From contig JAMOAC010000494.1 of NCBI GenBank assembly GCA_023621975.1, positions 1 to 14,776 of the forward strand: a stretch of DNA of 14,776 nucleotides, given 5' to 3'. Positions 1 to 6,922 of this stretch are shown piece by piece. The notes under the pieces are model-generated. The model did no database searches, had not been told where the DNA came from, and saw nothing but the letters and a program-made list of their open reading frames with translations. The DNA comes from Bacillota bacterium (GTDB taxonomy: Bacteria > Bacillota_A > Clostridia > Acetivibrionales > DUMB01). Both the position numbers and the translations under genes were made by a program. Numbering within the stretch: position 1 is the first letter of the stretch; each line of letters opens with the position of its first letter.

Positions 1-15
1 AACCGTTTTGTGATT

Positions 16-89
16 AAAAACTGACCGCAAGTGGTAATAATAGGTTATATAAAACAACTTTGGGCAAATGCCTTGAAATGTCAGTTTTT
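16..89. repeat. 10-bp inverted repeat with 54-nt loop, upstream of hpf
   Basis: AAAAACTGAC (16-25) is exactly complementary to GTCAGTTTTT (80-89), and the second arm runs into a T-tract ending at 91. It could be the terminator of a gene lying left of the window, with an unusually long loop, or part of a leader. No gene is visible in positions 1-216 on either strand. Confidence 0.4.
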
Positions 90-123
90 TTCATAAAATG
101 TCATATAAAAGTTTTTTTATGAA
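76..123. repeat. Short direct and inverted repeats just upstream of the hpf promoter
   Basis: AAATGTCA occurs at 76-83 and again at 96-103, and each copy is followed by GTTTTTTT (84-91 and 111-118). TTCATAAAA (90-98) is also complementary to TTTTATGAA (115-123), and this second arm touches the -35 element of the hpf promoter. The AT-rich composition makes chance likely, but position and duplication fit a regulator-binding region. Confidence 0.35.
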
Positions 124-149
124 GGATTTATTTTTCAGTTATAGAATAT
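121..149 (+). promoter_or_regulatory. Sigma-H-type promoter for hpf
   Basis: The -35 element GAAGGATTT (121-129) and the -10 element ATAGAATAT (141-149) match the Bacillus sigma-H consensus RNAGGAWWW and RNNGAATWW at every defined position, with an 11-nt spacer (the consensus allows 11-12). Transcription would start near 156, about 60 nt before the hpf ATG. In Bacillus subtilis the orthologue yvyD is known to be sigma-H (and sigma-B) dependent, so promoter and gene agree. Whether sigma-H is used here is inference. Confidence 0.7.
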
Positions 150-216
150 ATTATTATAGGCTTTAACAGCATTGCTTTTAAGGCTTTACAGAATCGCGAA
201 AGGAGTTGTTGAAGCA

Positions 217-747
217 ATGAAAATTATTGTAAGCGGGAAGAACATTGAGGTTACCGACTCGTTAAAGGAAAGGGCAATTAAGAAGTTAGGAAAATTGGAA
301 AAGTTCTTTGACCCGGATACTGAAGTTAATGCTACGATGAGTGTGGAAAAGAACAGGCATATCTTTGAAGTTACCATATTATTCAAAGGCGTGTTGTTAA
401 GGGCAGAAGTGGAAAACGATGATATGTATGCTGCTATTGATAAATCCGTTGACATTCTCGAAAGGCAAATAAGGAGAAACAAGACACGCCTTGCCAAGAA
501 ACTTCGTGAAGGTTCCCTGAGGACGGAAAACTATTCTATCCAGGAAGAAATAGAAGAAGAAAAGGAATTTAAGGTTGTCCGCTCAAAGAAGTTTTCTCCG
601 AAACCAATGACCGTTGAGGAAGCAATACTGCAGATGAATCTTTTGGGCCATGAATTTTTTGTTTTCGTAAATGCCGAGACAAAGGATACCAATGTAGTTT
701 ATAAAAGAAAAGACGGAAATTACGGACTTATTGAGCCCGAGTACTAA
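217..747 (+). CDS. hpf: Ribosome hibernation promoting factor, long form
   Basis: This 176-aa protein matches long-form Hpf (YvyD/RaiA family). It binds the 30S subunit between the decoding centre and mRNA channel and pairs ribosomes into inactive 100S dimers during starvation. Residues 1 to about 100 are the S30AE beta-alpha domain, starting MKIIVSGKNIEVTDSLKER. A charged linker (EEIEEEKEF) leads to the C-terminal dimerisation domain at about 119-176, with the family signatures KPMTVEEAILQMNLLGHEFF and VVYKRKDGNYGLIEP. The ATG at 217 is chosen because AAAGGAG lies at 199-205 and the protein then begins like its homologues; an upstream in-frame TTG at 172 would add 15 atypical residues. It is a single-gene unit with its own sigma-H-type promoter and a terminator 50 nt downstream. 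Function is well supported by family resemblance. Confidence 0.95.
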   Translation: MKIIVSGKNIEVTDSLKERAIKKLGKLEKFFDPDTEVNATMSVEKNRHIFEVTILFKGVLLRAEVENDDMYAAIDKSVDILERQIRRNKTRLAKKLREGSLRTENYSIQEEIEEEKEFKVVRSKKFSPKPMTVEEAILQMNLLGHEFFVFVNAETKDTNVVYKRKDGNYGLIEPEY

Positions 748-796
748 ACAGGGGGATAGTACAGGTTTGATATGCCAGATTAAATAAAGTATAATG

Positions 797-834
797 TTAA
801 GGGACAAGACCTGATAAGGTAATGTCCCTTTTTA
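797..834 (+). terminator. Rho-independent terminator after hpf
   Basis: AAGGGACA (799-806) pairs with TGTCCCTT (823-830), and an inner ACCT/AGGT stem (809-812, 817-820) closes on a four-base loop. A run of T follows (829-833). The structure ends the hpf transcript and isolates it from pcrA. Confidence 0.85.
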
Positions 835-973
835 ATTCCTTGTTAAGCTTTTTAAACAATGTCCGCTTTCTATAAGCTATCATGCATTATGTTTTTGATT
901 TATGATACATTGTTAAAACATGGCAAAAAATCCATAACATAATATTAAAAGATATATTACAGAGGAGACGTTT

Positions 974-3253
974 ATGAATATTTTGGAAGGATTGAACAGA
1001 CAGCAAAAAGAAGCAGTACTTCATACAGAGGGGCCGCTTTTAATACTTGCGGGGGCAGGAAGCGGCAAAACCCGTGTTCTGACTCACAGAATTGCATACA
1101 TAATAAAGGAAAAAGGTGTCCATCCCGGCAATATTCTCGCCATTACATTTACAAATAAAGCTGCGAGGGAAATGAAGGAAAGGACGGAAGGACTTCTTGG
1201 GGACCTTGCAGAAGGCATATGGGTAGGCACGTTTCATTCCGTCTGCCTGAGGATACTCAGAAAAGATATTGAAAAAATAGGCTTCAGCAGGAATTTTGTA
1301 ATATTTGATACTGAGGACCAGCAAAAGTTAATAAAAGACTGCCTTAAGGAACTGAACTATAACGAGAAGAACTTTCCGCCCAAAATGGTATTGGAAATAA
1401 TAAGCAAGGCAAAAGATGAGATGATCGAGCCGGAGGTTTACGGCAAAATGCATGAATCGGACTATCGCCTGGGAAAGGTGGCAAAGATATATGAGCTTTA
1501 TCAAAAGAAGCTAAAGTCCAATAATGCCGTTGACTTTGATGATATAATACTGCATACCATCAGGCTTTTGCTGGATAATCCTCCCGTACTGGAGTATTAT
1601 CAGCGCAAGTTCAGGTATATACTGGTGGATGAATACCAGGATACAAATACTGCCCAATATGCGCTGATAAGCCTTCTGGCACAGGGAAGCCGGAACCTGT
1701 GTGTCGTGGGTGACGATGACCAGTGTATATATATGTGGCGCGGGGCTAATATCAGGAACATACTGGACTTTGAAAAGGAGTTCAGTGATTGTAAAGTAAT
1801 CAGGCTGGAACAGAATTACAGGTCAACACAAAATATACTTGATGCTGCAAACAGCGTAATAAGGAATAACTGCGGCAGAAAGAAAAAGGTGCTCTGGACG
1901 GAAAACGGAAAAGGTTCCAAGCTGCAATATTTCCAAGGCGGAAATGAACATGAGGAAGCAATGTTTGTTGCAAATGAGATTAAGCGGCTGGTTGAAAGGG
2001 AAGGCAAAAAATACAGGGATTTTGCCGTGCTGTACCGCATGAATGCGCAGTCGAGAGTCCTCGAGGATGTTTTTATGGCAGAGGGCATACCCTATAAAAT
2101 TTACGGCGGGCTGAGGTTCTATGACAGGAAGGAAATCAAGGATGTAATTGCGTATCTGAGGCTTATTCAGAATTCTTCAGATGATATGGCTTTGAAAAGA
2201 ATAATAAACACGCCTCGAAGAGGAATCGGCAACGCTACGATTGATACTGCCGGAAGGATAGCTTCCGAGCGCGGCTGCAGCATTTTTAGCATAATTTCTG
2301 CATCAGGAGAAATACCGGAACTTCACAGGGCATCTAAAAAGCTCCAGGATTTTGTAGCACTGATAAATAAATTTAAATTGCTTGCAGAAACTGTGAGTGT
2401 GCCTGAGCTGATTGATGAGGTAATAGAAAAGTCAGGTTTGCTTGATGAGCTGAAGCAGGAGGGTACCGAAGAAGCAAATTCACGTATTGAAAATATAAAG
2501 GAGTTCAGGACCATTGCACTGGAATTTGAGGAGCAGAGTGAGGAACGCGGACTGGAAGCTTTCCTGTCACAAATATCTCTTGTTTCGGACATAGACAGTT
2601 ATGAGGAGGAAAGTGATTGTGTTTCCATGATGACACTTCACAGTGCAAAGGGGTTGGAGTTTCCTGTTGTTTTTATTCCAGGTATGGAAGAAGGAATTTT
2701 CCCCGGATACCGTTCGATGTTCGACGAAAGCGAGCTGGAAGAGGAAAGAAGGCTTTGCTATGTCGGTATTACCAGGGCACAGGAACTGCTTTACCTCACC
2801 AATACCAGGTGCAGGACGCTGTTTGGGAATACTTCCTACAACAGGCCGTCGAGGTTTATAGATGAAATTCCCGATGAATTGCTGGACAGAAAGGATATAT
2901 TCGGGTCGGAAGAACCTTCGGCTGTGCATGCGCCCGGCAAATACGGCAACAATTATGTATTCGGTCAGTACAGCAACAGTTATCAGTACAGCAATGGTTA
3001 TATGTCAGGACAGTACGGACACAACTATGCATCTTTGTTAAGTTCAAAACCCAAATTACAGGATGCGCCAAACACCGGAAAAAGTATAGAACAGTTTGAT
3101 GTAGGGGATTTGGTTGTCCATAAAAAGTTCGGAATAGGAACTGTTGTTGCTGCCGAAGGAGAGGGAGAGAACCTGAAGCTCGAAATAAATTTTAAAAATG
3201 CTGGAATGAAAAGGCTTATGGCTGCATATGCAAATCTTACCAGGATTAATTAA
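974..3253 (+). CDS. pcrA: ATP-dependent DNA helicase PcrA (UvrD/Rep family, SF1A)
   Basis: This 759-aa 3'-5' DNA helicase is of the PcrA type, which acts in nucleotide excision repair, plasmid rolling-circle replication and removal of RecA or stalled RNA polymerase. Helicase motifs appear in order: Q motif LNRQQKEA (7-14), Walker A AGAGSGKT (26-33), TFTNKAAREMKER (Ia), Walker B DEYQDT (219-224), GDDDQCIYMWRGA (III), LEQNYRST (IV), TLHSAKGLEF (V, from 554) and YVGITRA (VI, 596-602). Residues 708-759 form the C-terminal Tudor-like domain (FDVGDLVVHKKFGIGTVV) known to contact RNA polymerase. The linker at 657-687 is unusually rich in Tyr, Asn, Gly, Ser and Gln. Start: GAGGAG at 962-967, 6 nt before ATG. 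A weak promoter, TTGTTA (910-915) with CATAAC (933-938), precedes it. No clear terminator follows, so the next small gene may be co-transcribed. Confidence 0.95.
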   Translation: MNILEGLNRQQKEAVLHTEGPLLILAGAGSGKTRVLTHRIAYIIKEKGVHPGNILAITFTNKAAREMKERTEGLLGDLAEGIWVGTFHSVCLRILRKDIEKIGFSRNFVIFDTEDQQKLIKDCLKELNYNEKNFPPKMVLEIISKAKDEMIEPEVYGKMHESDYRLGKVAKIYELYQKKLKSNNAVDFDDIILHTIRLLLDNPPVLEYYQRKFRYILVDEYQDTNTAQYALISLLAQGSRNLCVVGDDDQCIYMWRGANIRNILDFEKEFSDCKVIRLEQNYRSTQNILDAANSVIRNNCGRKKKVLWTENGKGSKLQYFQGGNEHEEAMFVANEIKRLVEREGKKYRDFAVLYRMNAQSRVLEDVFMAEGIPYKIYGGLRFYDRKEIKDVIAYLRLIQNSSDDMALKRIINTPRRGIGNATIDTAGRIASERGCSIFSIISASGEIPELHRASKKLQDFVALINKFKLLAETVSVPELIDEVIEKSGLLDELKQEGTEEANSRIENIKEFRTIALEFEEQSEERGLEAFLSQISLVSDIDSYEEESDCVSMMTLHSAKGLEFPVVFIPGMEEGIFPGYRSMFDESELEEERRLCYVGITRAQELLYLTNTRCRTLFGNTSYNRPSRFIDEIPDELLDRKDIFGSEEPSAVHAPGKYGNNYVFGQYSNSYQYSNGYMSGQYGHNYASLLSSKPKLQDAPNTGKSIEQFDVGDLVVHKKFGIGTVVAAEGEGENLKLEINFKNAGMKRLMAAYANLTRIN

Positions 3254-3382
3254 CATATACATAGTAAAAAATACAATAACCGTGTATAAAAATCTTTTGC
3301 AACGTGCCGGGGAATAATTTTTATTGTAATAACAAATAATAGTTTGCATAGTACCCTTACTTTCACAAAAGGAGGTGTCGCT

Positions 3383-3577
3383 GTGCAGGACTATGAAAAT
3401 GATTACAGAGTTTCTGCAAGGGCCCAGTCCTGTAAAAGATTTATACCGGGAAGACTGAGAAACAGCAGGTTTAGCAGCGGAGACGGAGAAATATCCTGTG
3501 ATATCTGCAAATACTGGAATGGTTCCAATTGCTTGACTGATTCCTACGATAGTGCATTTGAAAGCTTTGAGGGTTAG
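3383..3577 (+). CDS. Small four-cysteine protein, unknown function
   Basis: This open frame encodes 64 residues from a GTG start preceded by a strong AAAAGGAGG site (GGAGG 3371-3375, 7-nt spacer), which favours a real gene. I do not recognise the family. The protein is hydrophilic, with no signal peptide or membrane segment. It has four cysteines, C17, C39, C42 and C50, the last three in the pattern C-x2-C-x7-C within SCDICKYWNGSNC, suggesting a small metal-binding or redox knuckle. The N-terminal half is basic (RARAQ-type and PGRLRNSR patches) and the last 12 residues are acidic and aromatic. It lies 129 nt after pcrA and 86 nt before another Cys-containing small protein; a functional link between them is speculative. 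Confidence 0.7.
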   Translation: MQDYENDYRVSARAQSCKRFIPGRLRNSRFSSGDGEISCDICKYWNGSNCLTDSYDSAFESFEG

Positions 3578-3622
3578 TAATTTTTGCCTGCACTTATTTA
3601 AATGTTTATGGACTTTAATTTG

Positions 3623-3631
3623 TGGTATATT
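3623..3631 (+). promoter_or_regulatory. Possible extended -10 promoter for the 104-aa gene
   Basis: TGGTATATT (3623-3631) reads as an extended -10 (TGn plus TATATT). No good -35 lies 17 nt upstream. It is placed 33 nt before the next ATG. Weak support. Confidence 0.35.
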
Positions 3632-3663
3632 GAAACCATACAGAATGAATTGGGGGTACTGTC

Positions 3664-3978
3664 ATGGCTACGGTAAAGGTAAGTGCAGGCGTTTGTGGCT
3701 TTAACACCACGATAAACACTGAGTCTGAAGATTTACAAGAGGTTGTGATAAAGATAGAAAGTGAGTGTTCGTACATTAAGGCAATGGCTTGTGAACTTAA
3801 CAAGGTTGACGGATATAAGGAATGTTTTGCGCAAATCGGTGAAGGAGAGGTTTATAAAGTTGCGCGCAAATATTGCAAGCATGCTGCCTGTCCGGTTCCA
3901 TCCGCGATAATAAAGGGGATAGAAGTAGCATGCGGACTTGCACTTCCAAGGGATGTGGAATTCAAGATCAGTGAGTGA
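3664..3978 (+). CDS. Cys-rich 104-aa protein, conserved hypothetical (DUF6951-like)
   Basis: The 104-aa product begins MATVKVSAGVCGFNTTI and looks like the DUF6951 group of small clostridial and archaeal proteins; that family name is from memory and the function is unknown. Seven cysteines are present (11, 35, 43, 54, 71, 76, 90), including CKHAAC at 71-76 and AxxCG-type contexts (GVCGF, VACGL) near each end. These could coordinate metal or form a redox site. There is no signal peptide or transmembrane helix, so a cytosolic location is expected. The ribosome site is modest (TGGGGGT, 3651-3657, before the ATG). It is followed by the hairpin at 4015-4041. It is not related in sequence to the preceding 64-aa Cys protein as far as can be judged by eye. 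Confidence 0.85.
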   Translation: MATVKVSAGVCGFNTTINTESEDLQEVVIKIESECSYIKAMACELNKVDGYKECFAQIGEGEVYKVARKYCKHAACPVPSAIIKGIEVACGLALPRDVEFKISE

Positions 3979-4014
3979 GGGCATGGAGCTCTTTTTAAAA
4001 GGTTTAAAAAAGCG

Positions 4015-4041
4015 AAACCCTAGAGTAAAACTCTAGGGTTT
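4015..4041. terminator. Bidirectional terminator hairpin between convergent genes
   Basis: AAACCCTAGAGT (4015-4026) and ACTCTAGGGTTT (4030-4041) form a perfect 12-bp stem with a 3-nt loop. Read on the minus strand it is followed by CGCTTTTTTAAA, a good U-tract for ending the HAD gene transcript. Read on the plus strand the tail is only TTTGTT, so termination of the 104-aa gene may be weaker. Confidence 0.8.
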
Positions 4042-4045
4042 GTTA

Positions 4046-4126
4046 CAATGATTTGCCTAACGATTCGTCTAATGATTTGTCTAATGATTCGCTATTTGCT
4101 CAATGATTTGCTATTAATGATTTGCT
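4046..4126. repeat. Degenerate 12-nt tandem repeat
   Basis: Four copies run head to tail with a 12-nt period: CAATGATTTGCC (4046), TAACGATTCGTC (4058), TAATGATTTGTC (4070), TAATGATTCGCT (4082). Two more copies lie at 4101 and 4115 (CAATGATTTGCT, TAATGATTTGCT) after a partial unit. The array fills the space between the HAD gene's 3' end and its terminator, and the HAD stop codon (4125-4127) lies at the end of the last copy. Confidence 0.8.
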
Positions 4127-4775
4127 ATAATAATTTGAGCAAATCCAGTGGCCTCTTGATTAAAGCGTCAGCACCTGCAGATTTGAGTTCATCCGCTTTT
4201 CTGAAGCCCCATAGTGCACCTACGGCAAACATGCCTGCAGAAACCGCCGTTTGCATATCGTATGAAGAATCTCCAAGCAGGATGACCTCATTCGGTGATA
4301 TGCCCATAATACCGGCTATCTCAAGAGCCACTGTAGGGTCGGGCTTTTTCGGTGCATTGGGCCGTTCGCCTAATACTACTTCAAAATGCCATTTCGGAAG
4401 TAACTGGGCTATTATTATTTTTGTAAAATTATCCGCTTTATTTGATAAAACCGCTTTTTTGATATTTCTTTCTGTCAGCTCATCCAGCAGCTCGGGTATT
4501 CCTTCATATGGGCGGGTTAACCGGTTCCACTGCCTGCCGTATTCTTCCCTCAGCATCTCCACAAGTTTGTTTATTGTATCCTCGTCGCGGTTTTTTTCCG
4601 GCAAAGCAAGCCGGATCAGGTTATAAAAGCCCGTCCCTACAAAATATTTTATTTCTTCGGTACTGTGGACAGGAAAGCCTGACCTTTCCAGGACCGCGTT
4701 TACTGAATTTGCCAAATCATCTATAGTATTAAGTAATGTCCCGTCGAGATCAAAAATTACTGCTTTGTATTTCAT
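4125..4775 (-). CDS. HAD-family phosphatase, phosphoglycolate phosphatase/PpaX-like
   Basis: This 216-aa protein is a haloacid dehalogenase superfamily hydrolase. The nucleophile motif DLDGTLLNT is at residues 9-17 (D9 nucleophile, D11 acid/base), motif II is VLSNKAD near the middle, the motif III lysine is in KKPDPT, and motif IV is LLGDSSYDM. An alpha-helical C1 cap lies between motifs I and II, including the GTGFYNLIRLAL segment seen in Gph-type enzymes. It probably cleaves a small phosphate ester such as 2-phosphoglycolate or pyrophosphate; the exact substrate cannot be read from sequence. The start at 4775 (MKYKAVIFD) is chosen because AAAGGAG lies 8 nt upstream; a farther in-frame ATG at 4835 has no such support. 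It is transcribed divergently from the his cluster and convergently to the 104-aa gene. The C-terminus (DLLKLL) runs into the tandem repeat. Confidence 0.9.
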   Translation of the reverse strand: MKYKAVIFDLDGTLLNTIDDLANSVNAVLERSGFPVHSTEEIKYFVGTGFYNLIRLALPEKNRDEDTINKLVEMLREEYGRQWNRLTRPYEGIPELLDELTERNIKKAVLSNKADNFTKIIIAQLLPKWHFEVVLGERPNAPKKPDPTVALEIAGIMGISPNEVILLGDSSYDMQTAVSAGMFAVGALWGFRKADELKSAGADALIKRPLDLLKLL

Positions 4776-4823
4776 GTGCAATGCTCCTTTATTCAGTTTG
4801 TTTACAGCCGGGCTGGTTTTTTC

Positions 4824-4852
4824 ATTATACATCACATTCTTCCTTCATACAA
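4824..4852 (-). promoter_or_regulatory. Sigma-A-type promoter for the HAD gene
   Basis: On the minus strand TTGTAT (4852-4847) and a perfect TATAAT (4829-4824) are separated by 17 nt, placing the start of transcription about 40 nt before the ATG. Between them and the ATG lies a CAGCC-C-GGCTG palindrome (4805-4815), possibly an operator. The -35 matches consensus only in TTG. Confidence 0.6.
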
Positions 4853-4874
4853 GAATACAACGCAAAATACATTT

Positions 4875-4921
4875 GTTTAACAGTTGACAAAATTTTTCCT
4901 GTGTCATATAATTAGTTTAAC
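4875..4921. repeat. GTTTAAC pair flanking the his promoter
   Basis: GTTTAAC occurs at 4875-4881, just upstream of the -35, and again at 4915-4921, at the predicted transcription start. Each copy is a 3+1+3 palindrome and the two are 40 bp apart, close to four helical turns. They may be operator half-sites for a repressor. A chance pair of 7-mers in AT-rich DNA is a real alternative. Confidence 0.35.
4884..4912 (+). promoter_or_regulatory. Perfect-consensus sigma-A promoter of the his cluster
   Basis: TTGACA (4884-4889), a 17-nt spacer and TATAAT (4907-4912) match the housekeeping consensus completely. Transcription should begin near 4919, giving a leader of only about 54 nt before hisZ. That is too short for a T-box or classical His-codon attenuator, so control, if any, probably acts at the DNA level. 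Confidence 0.9.
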
Positions 4922-4972
4922 GATTTACAACTTTAACACAATGAAGTATTAAAGCTAATGGGTGTGACGAAA

Positions 4973-6229
4973 ATGTCAAAGTGGAAAATTTATACCCCTG
5001 AGGGAGTACAAGATATTCTTTTTGATGATTGTTTCCTGAAAAGAGACCTGGAGAACAAGTTAAGGGAACTTTTCAGATCATACGGATTTTATGAAATTGA
5101 AACTCCCACGCTGGAATTTTACGATACCTTTTCTGCGGATGGAGACCTTACACCCCAGGAAACCATGTTTAAATTTTTTGATCCCCAGGGCCGGATCCTC
5201 GTATTAAGGCCGGATATCACAATTCCTGTGGCCAGGGTTGCAGCCACTAAATTAAAAGACGTTGAATACCCTGTCAAAATATCATATATCGGTAATACCT
5301 TCAGATATAATGAACTTGGAGGAGGAAGGCAAAAGGAATTCACACAGGCAGGAATAGAAATCCTGGGGGTCAACACCGCAGAAGCTGATGCTGAAGTTAT
5401 TGCCACTGCTGCTGCATCCATGAAAGCTGTTGGGATAGAGAATTTCCAGATTGATATCGGACAGGTGGACTTTTTCAAGGGAATCATGGAGCAGACCGGG
5501 TTGTCTGCCCAGGACACCGAACAGATGAGAGTGCTTATTGACAAAAAAGATTTTATTGGAATTGAAGAACTTGTTGAGAAGTACAATATATCTTCTGATC
5601 TGAAGAGCCTGATACTGGACCTTCCAAGGCTGTTCGGCCCGGTTGACATACTGGACAGTGTGGAAAAAAGGACGGATAATGCCCGCTCGATTGCTGCGCT
5701 GCAAAATCTCAGGAAAGTGCTGCAAATACTGGATGACTATGAGCTTGGCGAACATATATCAATTGACCTTGGAATGGTTCAGAGCCTCAATTACTATACC
5801 GGAATAGTTTTCAGAGGTTTCACTTACGGTGTAGGCTTTCCTGTAATCAGCGGAGGCAGGTATGACAATCTTGTGGAGAAATTTGGCAAAAAGTGCTGCG
5901 CCACAGGCTTTTCACTTGGAGTAAACCTTCTCATGATAGCGATGGAAAAGCAGAAATTGAATATTTGCAAACCCTGTGTGCAGACATTGGTTTGCTATGA
6001 TAAAGACAGCAGAAAAATTGCATTTAAGCTGTGTGAAGAACTGAGAAACCAGAAAGTGACTGTTGAAATGGACGTTTCCGGAAGAAGCTATGGAGAGATC
6101 AAGGAATATGCCAGAAAAAGAAAAATAGGCGGAATTTTATACGTGAAAAAAGGCGGGGAAATTGAGCTTTACGATGTAAATGCCGATAAGACCACGATTA
6201 CAAGCATTGAAGAACTTGTGAGCAAATAA
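4973..6229 (+). CDS. hisZ: ATP phosphoribosyltransferase regulatory subunit HisZ
   Basis: HisZ is a histidyl-tRNA synthetase paralogue that lacks aminoacylation and forms a hetero-octamer with short HisG, supplying its activation and histidine feedback control. The 418-aa protein opens with the HisRS-like YTPEGVQDILFDD, carries class II motif 2-type sequence (RYNELGGGRQKEFTQAGIE), the LNYYTGIVFRGF segment and SGGRYDNL, and ends with a HisRS-like alpha/beta C-terminal region (from about TLVCYDKDSRK). Free-standing HisRS is ruled out by the immediate pairing with a 217-aa HisG. The start is uncertain: ATG 4973 gives MSKWKIY with a weak GGTG 8 nt upstream, while ATG 4958 would add five residues (MGVTK) with no ribosome site. 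It is the first gene after the cluster promoter. Confidence 0.92.
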   Translation: MSKWKIYTPEGVQDILFDDCFLKRDLENKLRELFRSYGFYEIETPTLEFYDTFSADGDLTPQETMFKFFDPQGRILVLRPDITIPVARVAATKLKDVEYPVKISYIGNTFRYNELGGGRQKEFTQAGIEILGVNTAEADAEVIATAAASMKAVGIENFQIDIGQVDFFKGIMEQTGLSAQDTEQMRVLIDKKDFIGIEELVEKYNISSDLKSLILDLPRLFGPVDILDSVEKRTDNARSIAALQNLRKVLQILDDYELGEHISIDLGMVQSLNYYTGIVFRGFTYGVGFPVISGGRYDNLVEKFGKKCCATGFSLGVNLLMIAMEKQKLNICKPCVQTLVCYDKDSRKIAFKLCEELRNQKVTVEMDVSGRSYGEIKEYARKRKIGGILYVKKGGEIELYDVNADKTTITSIEELVSK

Positions 6230-6268
6230 ATAAGGTCATCACAAGGACCGTAATGTGCGGAGGTTGAT

Positions 6269-6922
6269 ATGAGATATTTGACTATAGCCCTTGCAAAGGG
6301 AAGGCTTACGGAATATTCAATTGAAATGCTTGAAGCCATAGGCATAGATTGCTCTGAGCTGAAGTGCTCGTCACGCAAGCTTATAATGAGCGATGAAAAA
6401 AACAGGATTAAGTTCTTTCTTGTAAAACCTGCGGACGTTCCCACTTACGTGGAATACGGTGCTGCAGACATGGGTATTGTAGGAAAGGATACCCTTCTTG
6501 AAGAGGGCAGGAACCTTTACGAGGTGCTGAACCTTGGCTTTGCAGCATGCAAAATGGTCCTTGCCGGTCCTGCCGAACTTGCCGGAAAACTCGATAGCCT
6601 GAATGTTAAAAGAGTGGCTACAAAATATCCCAGGGTGGCAAGGGAATACTTTGAACGCAAGAGGCGTGAGTCCATTGAGGTAATAAAGCTGAACGGCTCA
6701 GTCGAACTTGCTCCTCTAATAGGCCTGGCGGAAGTTATAGTGGATATAGTGGAAACGGGCAGGACTCTCAGGGAAAACGGGCTTGTCATAATTGATGAGA
6801 TTGCGGAAATAAGTGCAAGGCTTATAGTTAACCGGGTAAGCATGAAGATGGAGAGCGAGAGGATAAACAGAATAATAGACTCCTTGAGGAAGCAACTTGA
6901 AAAGGGGGCAGTTAACAGATGA
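6269..6922 (+). CDS. hisG: ATP phosphoribosyltransferase, short-form catalytic subunit
   Basis: HisG joins ATP and PRPP to form phosphoribosyl-ATP, the first and committed step of histidine synthesis. At 217 aa it is the short form without the C-terminal histidine-binding domain of E. coli HisG, so it depends on HisZ. Visible features are the N-terminal [10 protein letters not shown], the [17 protein letters not shown] segment typical of the periplasmic-binding-like fold, and the PRPP-binding loop [19 protein letters not shown] at 6259-6263 lies 5 nt before the ATG. The gene starts 39 nt after hisZ, and its TGA overlaps the hisD ATG (ATGA), consistent with translational coupling. Confidence 0.95.
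   Translation: MRYLTIALAKGRLTEYSIEMLEAIGIDCSELKCSSRKLIMSDEKNRIKFFLVKPADVPTYVEYGAADMGIVGKDTLLEEGRNLYEVLNLGFAACKMVLAGPAELAGKLDSLNVKRVATKYPRVAREYFERKRRESIEVIKLNGSVELAPLIGLAEVIVDIVETGRTLRENGLVIIDEIAEISARLIVNRVSMKMESERINRIIDSLRKQLEKGAVNR

Noticed and set aside
186..497. Minus-strand frame over hpf and similar reverse frames over pcrA and the his genes
   Set aside because: They are shadows of well-supported genes, without ribosome sites or recognisable motifs.
4046..4137. CRISPR-like array
   Set aside because: The units are contiguous 12-nt repeats without spacers.
4048..4626. 192-codon plus-strand open frame opposite the HAD gene
   Set aside because: It opens in the 12-nt tandem repeat and then runs antisense to a HAD gene with all four catalytic motifs; it has no ribosome site and resembles no protein.
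4913..4972. T-box or His-codon leader before hisZ
   Set aside because: The space between the perfect promoter and the start is about 54 nt, with no His run and no T-box or terminator pair.
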